DNA from: VAZQ01 sp963758945
GTDB taxonomy: Bacteria > Pseudomonadota > Alphaproteobacteria > Rhizobiales > Xanthobacteraceae
Direction: 5' to 3'
DNA length: 64,000 nt
Assembly: GCA_963758945.1 (NCBI GenBank)
Contig: CAVWXY010000021.1
Span: 62,001 to 126,000, forward strand
The notes beneath the pieces were generated by a model that saw only the letters and a list, made by a program, of their open reading frames with translations, was not told the DNA's origin and did not search any database. Shown here in pieces: positions 42,404 to 51,475 of this stretch. The first letter of the stretch is position 1. Each line of letters opens with the position of its first letter. The translations under genes were made by a program, and so were the position numbers.

Positions 42404-43570
42404 TTGCCGATCCGCCGCGCCCGCAACGTCAAGAAACCCACAGTCGCCATTATCGGCGCCGGTGTCATCGGGCTCGGCATCGCGTGGCGGCTAGCGGCAC
42501 GCGGGGCATCGGTCACTGTGTTCGACAAGGGTGCCCCGGGCGCGGGCGCAAGTCATGCCGCCGCTGGGATGCTGGCGGCGTGCGTGGAGGCTGAGCCCGG
42601 CGAGGATGCCCTAGTCTCGCTTTGCCGTGAAAGCCAGGCGCGCTGGCCCGCTTTCGCCGCTGAGCTGGAGCAGCTATCGGGGCTAGATGTGGAACTGCGC
42701 CCGGAAGGGACGCTAGTGCTCGCATTGACAGCGGATGACCAGGCGCGGCTGCACCATCAGCTCGTGTTTCAACAGAAACTCGGGCTACCGCTACAGTGGA
42801 TTTCGGCCGCCGAAACGCGTCGGCGCGAGCCTCATCTCGCCGGCAAACTCGCGGGGGCGGTGTACAGCCCCGAGGATACCCAAGTCGACAATCGTAAGCT
42901 GGCAGCCGCATTGCGGATCGCCGCCGAAGCGGCAGGAGCAAGGATCAGCGAGCAGCGGGAGGTCAGCGCGATTTCGTCGCATGCCGGCCGGGTCGATGGC
43001 GTCGTCCTCGTCGACGGAGCCAGGATCACGGTCGATGTGGTGGTGCTCGCGGCCGGCGCCTGGTCCCGCGGCATTGGTGGGCTGGCGCCGGAGCTGCGGC
43101 CGCCGGTGCGGCCGATCAAAGGCCAGATGCTCGCGCTTCGCATGGATGCGGCTGCGCCGCTCTTGAGCCATGTGGTCTGGGCGCCGGGCGTCTATTTGGT
43201 GCCGCGGCGGGATGGGCGCCTGCTCGCGGGCGCCACCGTCGAGGAAAAAGGATTCGACACGGCGCTGACCGCGGGCGGCATCCTGACGCTGCTCGAGGCG
43301 GCCTGGCGGGCGGTGCCTGCCGTCGAGGAGCTCGCGATCGAGGAACTATGGGTCGGCCATCGGCCAGGCAGCCGCGACGACGCCCCGATCCTTGGGGCGG
43401 GGCCGATGGAGGGACTGATCTACGCCACCGGCCATCATCGCAACGGAATTCTGCTTACCCCGATCACTGCCGACGCGATCGCGCGGCTCGTGCTCGATGG
43501 GGTGGCCGAGCCAGCGATCCGGCCGTTCGGCATCGAGCGATTCGGGTTGGTACGCGCCGCTGCGGAATGA
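42404..43570 (+). CDS. thiO: Glycine oxidase ThiO
   Basis: 388 residues, FAD-dependent. It oxidises glycine to the iminoglycine used in thiazole synthesis. The dinucleotide-binding GAGVIGLGIAWRLAARGASVTVFDKG opens the protein; AAAGMLAACVEAEPGE, VVVLAAGAWSRGIG and RPIKGQMLALR are DAO-family signatures, and the GHHRNGILLTPITADAI tail is typical of ThiO. TTG 42404 is the only start that keeps the nucleotide-binding strand and lies 8 bp past the riboswitch-embedded AGGGAG. Confidence 0.93.
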   Translation: MPIRRARNVKKPTVAIIGAGVIGLGIAWRLAARGASVTVFDKGAPGAGASHAAAGMLAACVEAEPGEDALVSLCRESQARWPAFAAELEQLSGLDVELRPEGTLVLALTADDQARLHHQLVFQQKLGLPLQWISAAETRRREPHLAGKLAGAVYSPEDTQVDNRKLAAALRIAAEAAGARISEQREVSAISSHAGRVDGVVLVDGARITVDVVVLAAGAWSRGIGGLAPELRPPVRPIKGQMLALRMDAAAPLLSHVVWAPGVYLVPRRDGRLLAGATVEEKGFDTALTAGGILTLLEAAWRAVPAVEELAIEELWVGHRPGSRDDAPILGAGPMEGLIYATGHHRNGILLTPITADAIARLVLDGVAEPAIRPFGIERFGLVRAAAE

Positions 43571-43581
43571 GGGAGAATGCG

Positions 43582-43803
43582 ATGGCGCAGGTCGCCGAAC
43601 CGAACATCAGGGTCAACGGCCATGATGAGCCGCTCGTTGCCGCAACCCTGGCAGCATTGTTGGAGGAAAAGGCCGTGGATACTAGCCAGCGCGGAATTGC
43701 AGTTGCGGTCAATGGCGCAATCGTCCCCCGCGCGGCCTGGCCGCACACGCAGCTACGCTCCGGTGACAGCGTCGAGATCGTCCGCGCCCGTCAGGGCGGC
43801 TGA
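43582..43803 (+). CDS. thiS: Sulfur carrier protein ThiS
   Basis: 73 residues with a ubiquitin-like fold and the C-terminal QGG that receives thiocarboxylate sulfur for the thiazole ring. The start ATG 43582 has GAGGGAGA upstream; ATG 43567, overlapping the thiO stop, is possible. It sits between thiO and thiG as expected. Confidence 0.93.
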   Translation: MAQVAEPNIRVNGHDEPLVAATLAALLEEKAVDTSQRGIAVAVNGAIVPRAAWPHTQLRSGDSVEIVRARQGG

Positions 43804-43816
43804 GGAGTTAATCCAG

Positions 43817-44587
43817 ATGTCTGATCCGTTGATCATCGCCGGCCGAGAGTTCAGTTCACGCTTATTTCTCGGCACCGCCGGCTATCCCAACCGAAAGCTC
43901 ATGCTCGACTCCATCTCTGCGAGCGGCACCGAGATGGTGACGGCCTCGATCCGGCGCATCAGCCTTGCCGGCGAAGAGGAAAGCCTGGTCGATCTCATCC
44001 CGAAGCATATTCATTTTCTGCCCAACACGGCGGGCTGCCAGACCGCGAAGGATGCGGTGCTGACCGCCGAGCTCGCGCGCGAGGCGCTCGAGACCAACTG
44101 GATCAAGCTCGAGGTCATCGGCGACCGAGAGCTGCTCTATCCCGACACCGAAGAGCTCGTGCGCGCGACCGAGACGCTGGTCGGGAAGGGGTTCACCGTT
44201 CTGCCCTATTGCACCGACGATCCCGTCGTTTGCCGCAAGCTCGCCGATGCCGGCGCCGCGGCCGTGATGCCGCTCGGGTCTCCGATCGGGTCCGGGCTCG
44301 GCGTGTGCAATCCATATCTCATCGAATTGATCTGCACGCGCTCGCCGGTACCGGTCGTTCTCGATGCCGGCATCGGCACTGCCTCCGATGCTGCGCTCGC
44401 ACTTGAGCTTGGCTGCGCCGCGGTGCTGCTCAATACCGCTGTTTCCAAGGCGCGCGATCCGATCAAGATGGCTCAGAGCATGCGCGCGGCGGTCGAGGGA
44501 GGGCGCCTGGCGCGCTTGGCCGGACGCATCCCGAGGCTCGCCCACGCGGAGCCTTCAAGCCCGCAATTCGGCCTCGTGGGTACGTGA
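43817..44587 (+). CDS. thiG: Thiazole synthase ThiG
   Basis: 256-residue TIM barrel forming thiazole phosphate from deoxyxylulose phosphate, iminoglycine and ThiS thiocarboxylate. Signatures: SRLFLGTAGYPN, ASGTEMVTASIRR, LPNTAGCQTAKDAV, the catalytic Lys in NWIKLEVIGD, and VMPLGSPIGSGLG. The start follows TGAGGAGT, 13 bp after thiS. Confidence 0.96.
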   Translation: MSDPLIIAGREFSSRLFLGTAGYPNRKLMLDSISASGTEMVTASIRRISLAGEEESLVDLIPKHIHFLPNTAGCQTAKDAVLTAELAREALETNWIKLEVIGDRELLYPDTEELVRATETLVGKGFTVLPYCTDDPVVCRKLADAGAAAVMPLGSPIGSGLGVCNPYLIELICTRSPVPVVLDAGIGTASDAALALELGCAAVLLNTAVSKARDPIKMAQSMRAAVEGGRLARLAGRIPRLAHAEPSSPQFGLVGT

Positions 44588-44657
44588 CCGCCCTTGTCTC
44601 GCGGGCGGATCGTGGCACGTCGGCGCCGACGGCGCGCAGCATTGGGGACCCGAGCCC

Positions 44658-45302
44658 ATGAAGCTGCCCGATCCGCCGCTGCTTGTGGTCACCGACCGAC
44701 ACCAGGCGCGGCTTCCGCTAACCGAGGTGGTGCGGGCGTCGCTCGCGGCCGGCTGCCGCTGGGTAAGCGTCCGCGAGAAAGACCTTTCAGACGAGGATCA
44801 GATCGCCCTGGCCTTGACGCTGTTGCCGATCGCCCGGCGATACGGAGCGTGCCTGACGCTCCACGGCGATGCCGCCTTGGCGAAAGCCTGCGACGCCGAC
44901 GGCGTTCACTTGCCGGCGGGCGGCGATCCGGGCGCCGGCCGTGCCACGCTCGGACCGCGAAAGCTCATCGGAGTATCGCTCCACAGCGTCACCGAGGCCG
45001 AGGCCATCGATCCCGATGTCGTCGATTATGCCGTCGCTGGCCCCGCCTTCGAGACGGCGAGCAAGCCGGGCTATGGCCCCGAGATCGGCCGCAAGGGGTT
45101 GGCCGAGATCGCGCGGGCCGCCCCGGTCCCAATTCTCGCCATCGGCGGCCTCAATGCGACGCGGGCGGCGGAGGTGCTGGCGGCCGGGCCGGCGGGTATT
45201 GCCGTGATGGGAGGCGTCATGCGCGCCGTCGATCCGGGACGGGAAGTAAGAGCGCTGCTCGCAATCGTTACGCAGGCGGCGCCTCATCCCCGGCCACGAT
45301 AG
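44658..45302 (+). CDS. thiE: Thiamine-phosphate synthase ThiE
   Basis: 214 residues. It couples the pyrimidine and thiazole moieties. Signatures: LLVVTDRHQARLP, WVSVREKDLSDED, LTLHGDAALAKACDADGVHLPAGG, LIGVSLHSVTEA, YAVAGPAFETASKPGYGPEIG and AIGGLNATRAAEVLAAGPAGIAVMG. The loop after the PAFET motif is slightly divergent from the canonical form. Last gene of the riboswitch operon, overlapping queF tail to tail by 19 bp. Confidence 0.93.
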   Translation: MKLPDPPLLVVTDRHQARLPLTEVVRASLAAGCRWVSVREKDLSDEDQIALALTLLPIARRYGACLTLHGDAALAKACDADGVHLPAGGDPGAGRATLGPRKLIGVSLHSVTEAEAIDPDVVDYAVAGPAFETASKPGYGPEIGRKGLAEIARAAPVPILAIGGLNATRAAEVLAAGPAGIAVMGGVMRAVDPGREVRALLAIVTQAAPHPRPR

Positions 45303-45754
45303 GGCGCGACCCCTTGGTCGGGCAGCCACACATTCGCGGGTAGTTCGCCGGTTTGCCAGAAGACGTCGATCGGCATGCCGCCGCGCGGATACCAGTAGCC
45401 GCCGATGCGCAGAAATTTCGGCTTGAGCAGTGCGCCGAGCGCCTTGCCGATGGCGATTGTGCAGTCTTCGTGAAAGCGGCCGACATTACGGAAGCTGCCG
45501 AGATAGAGCTTGAGCGATTTCGATTCCACCAGCCACTTTCCAGGCACGTAGTCGATCACGAGATGGGCGAAATCGGGCTGGCCGGTGACCGGGCAAAGCG
45601 TCGTGAATTCGGGCGCGGCGAAACGGGCGACGTAATCGGTGTCTGGATGCGGGTTGGCGACCCGGTCGAGCACCGCCTCGCCGGGCGAGGCGGGTAGGCG
45701 GCTCAGCTTGCCGAGATGCCGAAGGGGTTGGGCCGTTTTCTTCGCCATCGCCAT
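45284..45754 (-). CDS. queF: NADPH-dependent 7-cyano-7-deazaguanine reductase
   Basis: 156 residues from ATG 45754 (ATG 45748 is also possible). QueF reduces preQ0 to preQ1 in queuosine biosynthesis. Catalytic C54 (FTTLCPVTGQPDFAH, with D61) and the QueF motif ESKSLKLYLGSFR with its NADPH-binding role are evident. This is the short single-domain (YkvM-like) form. It is convergent with thiE, sharing 19 bp. Confidence 0.95.
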   Translation of the reverse strand: MAMAKKTAQPLRHLGKLSRLPASPGEAVLDRVANPHPDTDYVARFAAPEFTTLCPVTGQPDFAHLVIDYVPGKWLVESKSLKLYLGSFRNVGRFHEDCTIAIGKALGALLKPKFLRIGGYWYPRGGMPIDVFWQTGELPANVWLPDQGVAPYRGRG

Positions 45755-45782
45755 CGTCCACGGAGAACGGTCTGCGCGACCG

Positions 45783-45949
45783 CTAGTGCCCCGAACCCGA
45801 AGTTCGCGCACATCGTGCGGCAAATGCGATCGCGAACTTCGGGTTCAAAAGGGGCACTAGAATCATAGAGTTGCTAGTGGTCCTTAAATTCCGAAGTTCG
45901 TATCTGAACGTGCCGCAAGTTATGACGAACTTCGGAATCGGACCACTAG
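45783..45949. repeat. Two-hairpin intergenic repeat, copy 2
   Basis: 167 bp. Hairpin A: CTAGTGCCCC-GAACCCGAAGTTCGCG (45783-45808) pairs with CGCGAACTTCGGGTTC..GGGGCACTAG (45831-45860), with a 4-base bulge. Hairpin B: CTAGTGGTCC..ATTCCGAAGTTCGT (45874 on) pairs with ACGAACTTCGGAATCGGACCACTAG (ends 45949). Both hairpins begin and end with CTAG. Highly similar to copy 1 at 31533-31700. It occupies most of the queF/eno spacer (45755-46039), where no gene was found. Confidence 0.88.
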
Positions 45950-46039
45950 TGACTGGATGCCCCGCTTTCACGGGACATGACAAGGGCGTTCTTGATCCTG
46001 TAGAAGCCCGACGAATAGCTGCCAGCCGCCGGGGATCCC

Positions 46040-47320
46040 ATGACTGCCATCATCGACATCAACGGCCGCGAAATCCTCGACAGCCGGGGCAATCCCACCG
46101 TCGAGGTCGACGTCGTGCTCGAGGATGGGAGCAAAGGGCGCGCCGCGGTTCCCTCCGGCGCTTCCACGGGCTCGCACGAGGCGGTCGAGTTGCGGGACGG
46201 CGGTCGCCGCTATCTCGGCAAGGGGGTGCGCACGGCCGTCGACGCCGTGAACGGCGAGATTTTCGACGCGATCGGCGGCATGGACGCGGAAGCGCAAGTC
46301 AAGATCGACGAGACCCTCATTGCGCTCGACGGCACCCCGAACAAAAGCAGACTCGGCGCCAATGCGATTCTCGGGGTCTCGCTCGCGGTCGCCAAGGCTG
46401 CCGCGGCAGCGCACGACGCGCCCCTCTATCGCTACGTCGGGGGGACCTCGGCACGGCTGCTGCCGGTGCCAATGATGAACATCCTCAACGGGGGTGTTCA
46501 TGCCGACAATCCCATCGACTTCCAGGAATTCATGATCATGCCTGTGGGCGCGACCTCCTTCGCCGAGGGGCTGCGCACCGGCTCGGAGATTTTCCACACC
46601 CTGCGCGCGGCGCTCAAAGCGGCCGGCCACAACACCAATGTCGGCGATGAGGGCGGCTTCGCCCCCAATCTTCCGTCGGCCGACGCCGCCCTTGATTTCG
46701 TCATGAAGGCGATCGAGGCGGCGGGCTTTGCACCCGGCAATGACGTCGTGCTCGCGCTCGATCCGGCGGCAAGCGAATTTTTCAAGGACGGCGCCTACCG
46801 CTACGAGGGCGAGCGCAAGACGCGCTCGAAGCAGGAGCAGGTGAAATACCTTGCCGATCTCGTCTCGCGCTATCCGATCGTGTCGATCGAGGACGGCATG
46901 GCCGAGGACGACATGGAAGGTTGGAAAATGTTGACGGACCACATCGGAGGCAAGTGCCAGCTCGTCGGCGACGATCTGTTCGTGACCAACGTCGCGCGGC
47001 TGATGGAAGGCATCAAGAACGGCCTTGCCAATTCGATCCTGGTCAAGGTCAACCAGATCGGCACGCTCACCGAGGCGCTGGCGGCGGTCGAGGTGGCGCA
47101 CAAGGCGGGCTATGCCGCGGTCATGTCGCACCGCTCGGGCGAAACCGAGGATGCGACCATCGCCGACCTTGCGGTCGCCACCAATTGCGGCCAGATCAAG
47201 ACCGGCTCGCTCGCGCGTTCCGACCGCACGGCCAAGTACAATCAGCTTCTGCGCATCGAGGAGGACCTGGGGAGCCAATCGAAATACGCCGGTAGAGCCG
47301 CGCTGAAGGCGATGCGTTGA
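46040..47320 (+). CDS. eno: Enolase
   Basis: 426 residues, full length. It dehydrates 2-phosphoglycerate to PEP. Signatures: INGREILDSRGNPTVEVDV, GASTGSHEAVELRDGG, the catalytic region VGDEGGFAPNL, and the C-terminal VMSHRSGETEDATIADLAVA with GQIKTGSLARSDR (base Lys and active-site His). Start ATG 46040. Head of a core block that leads into ftsB and the pdh genes. Confidence 0.98.
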   Translation: MTAIIDINGREILDSRGNPTVEVDVVLEDGSKGRAAVPSGASTGSHEAVELRDGGRRYLGKGVRTAVDAVNGEIFDAIGGMDAEAQVKIDETLIALDGTPNKSRLGANAILGVSLAVAKAAAAAHDAPLYRYVGGTSARLLPVPMMNILNGGVHADNPIDFQEFMIMPVGATSFAEGLRTGSEIFHTLRAALKAAGHNTNVGDEGGFAPNLPSADAALDFVMKAIEAAGFAPGNDVVLALDPAASEFFKDGAYRYEGERKTRSKQEQVKYLADLVSRYPIVSIEDGMAEDDMEGWKMLTDHIGGKCQLVGDDLFVTNVARLMEGIKNGLANSILVKVNQIGTLTEALAAVEVAHKAGYAAVMSHRSGETEDATIADLAVATNCGQIKTGSLARSDRTAKYNQLLRIEEDLGSQSKYAGRAALKAMR

Positions 47321-47444
47321 GGTCTCGTAATGCTAGATTGCCGGGGACGTCTCAGGATTCTCCTGCACCAGGTCACGCGGGATTGTGGTATCGCTGCGGC
47401 ACCGTAATATGGGCCCGAGAGGAGCACTTTCACCGGGACAGGAC

Positions 47445-48264
47445 ATGGATCAGTCTCTCTCCTTGAGTCGCCCCGATCGCCAGCGCGCCATCAAAAGCTT
47501 AAGCCGGTTCGTGGCCCAATCGGTCGAAGGCGCGCGTGCGGGCGAAACGCCATTTTATCATCTCGTAGTCGACGGCGTGTTTCCCGAACACGTCTACGCC
47601 GCCATGCTCGCGGCAATGCCGCAGGCCTCCGACTATCGTCCGATGTCGGGACGCAGCAAGGACCAGGACCCCACGAACGGCGTTCCCACTCGCGTCAAGA
47701 TCGATCTGTTCCCGGAATACATACGCAGATTGCCGGCCCAAAAGCGTGCGGTCTGGGATGTGGTGGGCCGAGCGCTGTGCTCGCAGGAAGTAAAGCAAGC
47801 ATTCGTGCGACGGCTTGCGCCGGGATTGGGACGGCGGTTCGGCGCGGACTTCGCCGAGGTCGGCATGTATCCGATACCGATCCTCACGCGCGACATCCCC
47901 GGCTACAAAATTCCGCCGCATCCTGATACGCGCTGGAAGGGCATCACCGTCCAACTCTACTTGCCGCGCGACGCCACCACGTCGCACATCGGCACGATCT
48001 TCCACGAGCGTTTGTCGGACGGCAGTTTGCCGAAGCGGGCGCAGATGAAGTTCCTGCCCAATTCCGGCTACGCCTTCGCCGTCGCCGAGGATACCTGGCA
48101 CTCCGCTGATACGGTCGGGCCGGAGGTCGAAACGCGGGAACTCGATCCTCCTTACCTATTTCGTCGATGCCGGCCTGCTGCGTTTCTTGCGCAATCGCGG
48201 CAAGCGAGTGGGCAATTTCCTGGGCAACGAACTTCGATACGCGACGAGGTTTGCCGCCGCATGA
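47445..48264 (+). pseudogene. 2OG-Fe(II) oxygenase-like protein with a late frameshift
   Basis: From ATG 47445 about 230 residues read well: LVVDGVFPEHVYAAMLAAMP, then IPPHPDTRWKGITVQLYLP (H-x-D iron site) and GYAFAVAEDTWHSAD (distal His), the prolyl-hydroxylase-like fold. In the GGG run at 48136-48138 one extra base shifts the frame. The next frame continues with LLTYFVDAGLLRFLRNRGKR and ends at 48262-48264, a better C-terminus than the alternative frame, which runs to 48314 with low-complexity sequence. Without the extra base the protein would have 272 residues. Confidence 0.7.
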
Positions 48265-48338
48265 ACCGGGCGCAGCCGGGTTCCCGGCGTTCCGGTGGAT
48301 TAAAACCGCCTTAACGCCGGTGCGTCATGGTGGGCGGT

Positions 48339-48656
48339 ATGGTCACCCGCAAACGCCTTCGTGCCGTCCTCAATGCGCTCGCGCTCTACACCATAGCCGC
48401 GCTCGTGATCGGCTATTTCGGTGTCAACGCCTATTCCGGCAACCACGGGCTTCGGGCGCAGCAGGATCTCGACCAGCAGATCGCTCAACTCAGCGAGGAG
48501 CTCGACGGCCTCAAGGCTGAGCGCTCCAATTGGGAGCGCCGGGTCCTGCTGTTGCGGCCCGAGAGCATCGATCCCGACATGCTCGACGAGCGGGCACGGG
48601 TGCTGCTCAACTATGCCGATCCGCGCGAATTGATCCTGCGCTTTAAGCGCCCCTGA
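48339..48656 (+). CDS. ftsB: Septum formation initiator (FtsB/DivIC family)
   Basis: 105 residues: short basic N-terminus, one membrane helix (about 11-30, ALALYTIAALVIGYFGVNAY), then a coiled coil (LRAQQDLDQQIAQLSEELDGLKAERSNWERRV) and the conserved LLRPESIDPDMLDERARVLLNYADPRELIL tail. It is a bitopic divisome protein linking early and late division proteins. The position between eno and pdhA is the standard alphaproteobacterial one. Confidence 0.92.
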   Translation: MVTRKRLRAVLNALALYTIAALVIGYFGVNAYSGNHGLRAQQDLDQQIAQLSEELDGLKAERSNWERRVLLLRPESIDPDMLDERARVLLNYADPRELILRFKRP

Positions 48657-48825
48657 CCACCCTTTCCTGCTTCGGCGCCGATTTGCGAAAGCCGTAGCGC
48701 CTGCCTATGTGCTGGCGCAAAGGGTCGCGCCCGGCTGTTCCGCGTCCGCTTTCGCCATTGCGCGATTTCGGCTATGGGGGAGCGGTCCGCCTCGTCGCCA
48801 AACAGCCCATCCCTCGAGGAGAACG

Positions 48826-49869
48826 ATGGCCGTTGCCAGCAACAAACCAGCGGCCCAACCCGCCGCGGTGCGTCGAGCACCTGCCGAGCATCCGGCGGAG
48901 GTGCTGGATTTCAACCAGGAGCAGGAACTTCGCTCCTACCGCAACATGCTGCTCATTCGCCGGTTCGAGGAGAAGGCTGGGCAGCTTTACGGCATGGGCC
49001 TGATCGGAGGGTTCTGCCATCTCTATATCGGCCAAGAGGCGGTCGTCGTCGGCATGCAGATGGCGATCAAGGAGGGCGACGAGGTCATTACGGGGTACCG
49101 TGACCACGGTCATATGCTGGCCTGCGGCATGGACCCCAAGGGCGTGATGGCCGAATTGACCGGCCGGCGCGGGGGCTATTCCAAGGGCAAGGGCGGCTCG
49201 ATGCACATGTTTTCCGTCGAGAAAGGCTTCTACGGTGGACACGGGATCGTCGGCGCCCAGGTCCCGCTCGGAACCGGGCTCGCCTTCGCCAACAGGTACC
49301 GGGGCAACGACAACGTCTGCCTCACCTATCTCGGTGATGGCGCTGCCAACCAAGGGCAGGTCTACGAGAGCTTCAACATGGCGAAGCTGTGGAAGTTGCC
49401 GGTGGTGTACGTCATCGAGAACAATCAATACGGAATGGGGACTTCCGTTGCCCGCGCGTCGGCTACCATCAACCTCTCGCAGCGCGGCCGCTCGTTCGAC
49501 ATTCCAGGAGAGCAAGTCGACGGCATGGACATACGGGCGGTCAAAGCTGCAGGCGAGAAAGCGGTGAAATGGTGCCGCGACGGCAATGGGCCGATCATCC
49601 TCGAAATGCTGACCTACCGTTATCGCGGCCACTCGATGTCCGACCCGGCCAAATATCGGCCCAAGGAAGAGGTCGACAAGGTGCGCACCGAGCACGATCC
49701 AATCGAACAGGTGCGCGCCCGCCTGCTGAGGAAGGGCGACGCGACTGAGGACTCCTTGAAGAAGATCGACTCAGAGATACGCGCCACCGTCAATGAGGCG
49801 GCGGAATTCGCCACCAACGACGCGGAGCCTGATCCAGCCGAGCTTTGGACCGACGTGTACGCCGAGTAG
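48826..49869 (+). CDS. pdhA: Pyruvate dehydrogenase E1 component, alpha subunit
   Basis: 347 residues. With PdhB it decarboxylates pyruvate on thiamine diphosphate. Signatures: MLLIRRFEEKAGQLYGMGLIGGFCHLYIGQEA, TGYRDHGHMLA, and the TPP/Mg motif GDGAANQGQVYESFNMAKLWKLPVVYVIENN; the phosphorylatable-loop region YRYRGHSMSDPAKYR is also present. The start at ATG 48826 follows CGAGGAGAACG; an open upstream frame is not protein-like. An alanine/proline-rich N-terminal extension (residues 1-30) is normal in rhizobia. Confidence 0.97.
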   Translation: MAVASNKPAAQPAAVRRAPAEHPAEVLDFNQEQELRSYRNMLLIRRFEEKAGQLYGMGLIGGFCHLYIGQEAVVVGMQMAIKEGDEVITGYRDHGHMLACGMDPKGVMAELTGRRGGYSKGKGGSMHMFSVEKGFYGGHGIVGAQVPLGTGLAFANRYRGNDNVCLTYLGDGAANQGQVYESFNMAKLWKLPVVYVIENNQYGMGTSVARASATINLSQRGRSFDIPGEQVDGMDIRAVKAAGEKAVKWCRDGNGPIILEMLTYRYRGHSMSDPAKYRPKEEVDKVRTEHDPIEQVRARLLRKGDATEDSLKKIDSEIRATVNEAAEFATNDAEPDPAELWTDVYAE

Positions 49870-50053
49870 AACATGTTCGCAGCGCTGGGGTGCTATTTCG
49901 CGCCGACACGACGCAGGGACGTGACCCTACCGGCCGCGGCCCGCCAGGCGCATGTCGCCGGCTTCGTCCCTGCTAGATCTGCTGTCCTGGCGACGTCGGT
50001 GGCAGTCAGCCGCGCGCGGGTCTTCCGCCAGGCCCCCAACGGGTGATGCCTAT

Positions 50054-51469
50054 ATGCCGATCGAAGTACTGATGCCCGCGCTCTCGCCCACGATGGAGAA
50101 GGGCAACCTCGCCAAGTGGCACAAGAAGGAAGGCGACGCCGTCAGATCCGGCGACGTCATAGCGGAGATCGAGACCGACAAGGCCACCATGGAGGTCGAG
50201 GCAGTCGACGAAGGTACGCTCGGGAAGATCCTCGTGCCGGAAGGCACCAACGACGTGGCGGTCAATACTCCGATCGCGATGATTTTGGCCGAGGGCGAGG
50301 ACGTTGCCGCGCTGAAGGACGGCGGCACGCCGGCGCGCCAGCGGAAGGCGGTCGAATCCCCGCCGCTCGGGAAAGCCGAGCAACCCGCGTCCCAAGTCAA
50401 CCGCTCGCCTGCGCCGCCAAAATCACCGGACGCGGTTACGCCCAAGCTTCAGCCTCCGCTCGAGCCGGACGTGCCGGAAGGAACCGAAATGGTCACCATG
50501 ACGGTGCGCGAGGCGCTGCGCGACGCCATGGCCGAAGAGATGCGCCGCGACAAGACTGTCTTCGTGATGGGAGAGGAAGTCGCCGAGTATCAGGGCGCCT
50601 ACAAGGTGACCCAGGGACTGCTGCAGGAATTCGGCGCGGGGCGTGTGATCGATACGCCGATCACCGAGCACGGCTTCACCGGACTCGGGATTGGCGCGGC
50701 GTTCGCCGGGCTGAGGCCGATCGTGGAATTCATGACCTTCAACTTCGCCATGCAGGCGATGGACCAACTCATCAATTCGGCGGCGAAGACGCGCTACATG
50801 TCGGGCGGTCAGATGGGCGCATCGGTGGTGTTTCGCGGCCCCAACGGGCCGGCCTCGCGCGTCGCCGCTCAGCACAGCCAGGATTTCAGCGCCTGGTATT
50901 CCCATATCCCAGGCCTCAAAGTGATCGCCCCCTACAGCGCTGCGGACGCCAAAGGCCTGCTGAAATCCGCCATCCGAGATCCCAACCCCGTCATCTTTCT
51001 CGAAAACGAGATCCTCTACGGACACAGTTTCCCGGTGCCAAGGCTTGACGATTATCTGGTGCCGATCGGCAAGGCCAAGGTCGTACGGCCTGGTAGCGAT
51101 GTGACCATTGTCGCCTGGTCGATGGGCATGAGCCATGCCCTCAAAGCTGCAGATGAGCTCGCCAAAGACGGGATCAGCGCCGAGGTCATCGATCTCCGCA
51201 CGCTCAAGCCCATGGATACCGCGAGCGTCGTCGAGTTGGTCAAGAAGACCGGCCGCGTCGTGACCGTCGAGGAAGGTTGGAGGCAATCGGGCGTCGGTGC
51301 CGAGATCGCGGCCAGCGTAACGGAGCATGCCTTCGACTGGCTCGACGCGCCGGTGACACGGGTCAGCGGCAAGGACGTGCCGATGCCTTACGCGGCCAAC
51401 CTCGAAAAGCTGGCGCTGCCCTCGATTGCGGACGTGGTCGCAGCGGCCAAGGCGGTCTGCTACCGGTGA
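50054..51469 (+). CDS. pdhB: Pyruvate dehydrogenase E1 beta subunit with N-terminal lipoyl domain
   Basis: 471 residues. An N-terminal lipoyl domain (1-80) has its lipoylated K43 in IETDKATMEVEA, then a Pro/Ala linker (about 95-150), then the E1-beta transketolase domain (MTVREALRDAMAEEMRRDKTVFVMGEEVAEYQGAYKVTQGLL, RVIDTPITEHGFTGLGIGAA). E1-beta fused to a lipoyl domain is known in alphaproteobacteria. The start ATG 50054 coincides with the first lipoyl strand; 184 bp separate it from pdhA, with nothing recognised in them. Confidence 0.97.
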   Translation: MPIEVLMPALSPTMEKGNLAKWHKKEGDAVRSGDVIAEIETDKATMEVEAVDEGTLGKILVPEGTNDVAVNTPIAMILAEGEDVAALKDGGTPARQRKAVESPPLGKAEQPASQVNRSPAPPKSPDAVTPKLQPPLEPDVPEGTEMVTMTVREALRDAMAEEMRRDKTVFVMGEEVAEYQGAYKVTQGLLQEFGAGRVIDTPITEHGFTGLGIGAAFAGLRPIVEFMTFNFAMQAMDQLINSAAKTRYMSGGQMGASVVFRGPNGPASRVAAQHSQDFSAWYSHIPGLKVIAPYSAADAKGLLKSAIRDPNPVIFLENEILYGHSFPVPRLDDYLVPIGKAKVVRPGSDVTIVAWSMGMSHALKAADELAKDGISAEVIDLRTLKPMDTASVVELVKKTGRVVTVEEGWRQSGVGAEIAASVTEHAFDWLDAPVTRVSGKDVPMPYAANLEKLALPSIADVVAAAKAVCYR

Positions 51470-51475
51470 GGTGTG

